Shown in pieces: positions 21,573-22,500 of a DNA stretch of 22,500 bases. The DNA comes from CAZTHL01 sp964613585 (lineage in GTDB: Bacteria; Pseudomonadota; Alphaproteobacteria; DSM-16000; Inquilinaceae). The notes under the pieces were generated by a model, which was not told the DNA's origin, did not search any database, and worked only from the letters and a program-made list of their open reading frames with translations. The position numbers were made by a program, and so were the translations under genes. Position 1 is the stretch's first letter, and each line of letters starts with the position of its first letter. The stretch spans positions 1 through 22,500 of the forward strand of contig CAZTHL010000060.1 in the NCBI GenBank assembly GCA_964613585.1, given 5' to 3'.

Positions 21573-22500
21573 CCGTCAATAAGGCTCAGGCATGACTGCC
21601 ACGGAAGACTTCCGCGCCGGGACCGACCAATTCCCTTTCTAGACCGGCTTCAATCGGGCCCCGGCATTACTGCGGGGGAAGACCTTAATGATCTTGAAGA
21701 AGCCGTTACAATTCTTAATGCTTCAATGAGGCCCCGGTATTACTGCCCGGGAAGACCTGATCCGCCGGGTCAGCGGCGGCGCCACGGACAGCAGGCTTCA
21801 ATGAGGCCCCGGCATTACTGCCGGGGAAGACAGGAATCCGTCGGCGTCGCGGAACACCTGCTCGCGGCTTCAATGAGGCCCCGGCATTACTGCCGGGGAA
21901 GACAAAGGCGCTAAGGAAAACCCCGGCGTGTTCGGCAACGCTTCAATGAGGCCCCGGCCTTACTGCCGGGGAAGACGATTCGACTTCCACCGAGTGATGG
22001 CTTAGGTTAAACAGCTTCAATGAGGTCCCCGCATTACTGCCGGGGAAGACGGCGTATCCAGGTCCAGCGGACCATCGCCATGGCCGAGCTTCAATGAGGC
22101 CCCGGCATTACTGCCGGGGAAGACGACGAGCTGCGCGCCGAGGGTGCAGAGGCGGAGCGCGCTTCAATGAGGCCCCGGCATTACTGCCGGGGAAGACACC
22201 CCTGACGTTGTCGCAGACGCTCTTGGTTGCACTGCTTCAATGAGGCCCCGGCATTACTGCCGGGGAAGACGGCGGGGATGTTGATGGATGCTGACGAAAT
22301 CGTCGGCCAGGCTTCAATGAGGCCCCGGCATTACTGCCGGGGAAGACGTCGACGGGTCCGCAACATGATCAATCTGCGCCCATATGGCTTCAATGAGGCC
22401 CTGGCATTACTGCCGGGGAAGACCTGACCGGGATGGGCGTCCGCACGACCGAGCGGGCAGTGCTTCAATGAGACCCCGGCATTACTGCCGGGGAAGACGG
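21573..22500 (-). CRISPR. CRISPR array, 37-bp repeats, runs off the right edge
   Basis: Thirteen repeats start at 21573, 21647, 21720, 21795, 21867, 21940, 22014, 22088, 22161, 22234, 22311, 22387 and 22462. Spacers are 35-40 bp. The consensus begins GCTTCAATGAGG and ends CCGGGGAAGAC on the + strand, with a perfect 8-bp stem CCCCGGCA-TTAC-TGCCGGGG. Read on the - strand the repeat ends in ATTGAAGC, close to the ATTGAAAC/G ends of many type I and III repeats that become the crRNA 5' handle. The leftmost repeat differs at 8 of 37 positions, the second at 3 and the third at 2. Left-end decay and the repeat end both indicate transcription on the - strand from a leader to the right of the window. 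No cas gene is present, so the subtype cannot be assigned. Confidence 0.97.

Noticed and set aside
21909..21920. 12-base match between a spacer and the chromosome at 19797-19808 (CGCTAAGGAAAA)
   Set aside because: It is too short to indicate self-targeting; a match of this size can occur by chance in a window this long.
21423..22427. Open frames with repeated SMRPRHYC-like peptides
   Set aside because: They are translations of the CRISPR repeats, not genes.

Overview
The window is a stretch of very G+C-rich chromosome, most likely from an alphaproteobacterium (Rhodospirillales-like is my guess). The support is indirect: strong G/C bias at third codon positions, long-form PstC and PstA permeases, a LuxI-type autoinducer synthase, several PRC-barrel and BON envelope proteins, and an extragenic palindrome of the 'GTCATCGCGAG...GAAGCCATCC' kind. 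I see no rRNA, tRNA, insertion sequence or prophage gene.

Layout. (1) 1-5305, + strand: a very large exported protein with a PDZ domain and a C-terminal CHAT (caspase-like) protease domain, followed one base later by a small exported protein of unknown function. (2) 5604-11665: an envelope and ion-homeostasis block with a CaCA-type Na+/Ca2+ exchanger homologue, a small exported helical protein, a double PRC-barrel protein, a divergent exported PRC-barrel protein, an exported five-BON-domain protein, a small two-helix membrane protein and another small exported protein. Short tandem repeats sit in the leaders of two of these genes and inside the BON gene. (3) 11986-13599, - strand: a tri-heme membrane-bound-dehydrogenase-type cytochrome c with no dehydrogenase partner in view. 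(4) 13851-19031, - strand: a phosphate locus in the order pstS-pstC-pstA-pstB-psiE, with a large stem-loop between pstS and the permease genes and no phoU. (5) 19032-20398: about 1.4 kb without a credible gene, holding REP-like inverted repeats and other short repeats. (6) 20399-21067, - strand: an acyl-homoserine-lactone synthase whose ribosome-binding site lies in a predicted hairpin. (7) 21573-22500: a CRISPR array of 37-bp repeats and 35-40-bp spacers that runs off the right edge. No cas gene is present.

How it works together. pstSCAB is a high-affinity phosphate importer and psiE fits as a phosphate-starvation membrane protein in the same transcription unit. The PRC, BON and small exported proteins look like an envelope-maintenance set. 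The CHAT-PDZ protein and its coupled neighbour look like a two-gene exported proteolytic or scaffold module; no neighbour suggests its target. Repeat decay at the left end of the array, and the ATTGAAGC end of the repeat when read on the - strand, both say the array is transcribed right to left. Its leader, and probably its cas genes, should therefore lie beyond the right edge.

The most interesting items are the exported PDZ-CHAT protein with its partner, the SD-masking hairpin of the AHL synthase, the decayed terminal CRISPR repeats, the G-rich 17-bp tandem repeats in the exchanger leader, and the orphan tri-heme cytochrome with an extra C-terminal domain. None can be called a new system from sequence alone.
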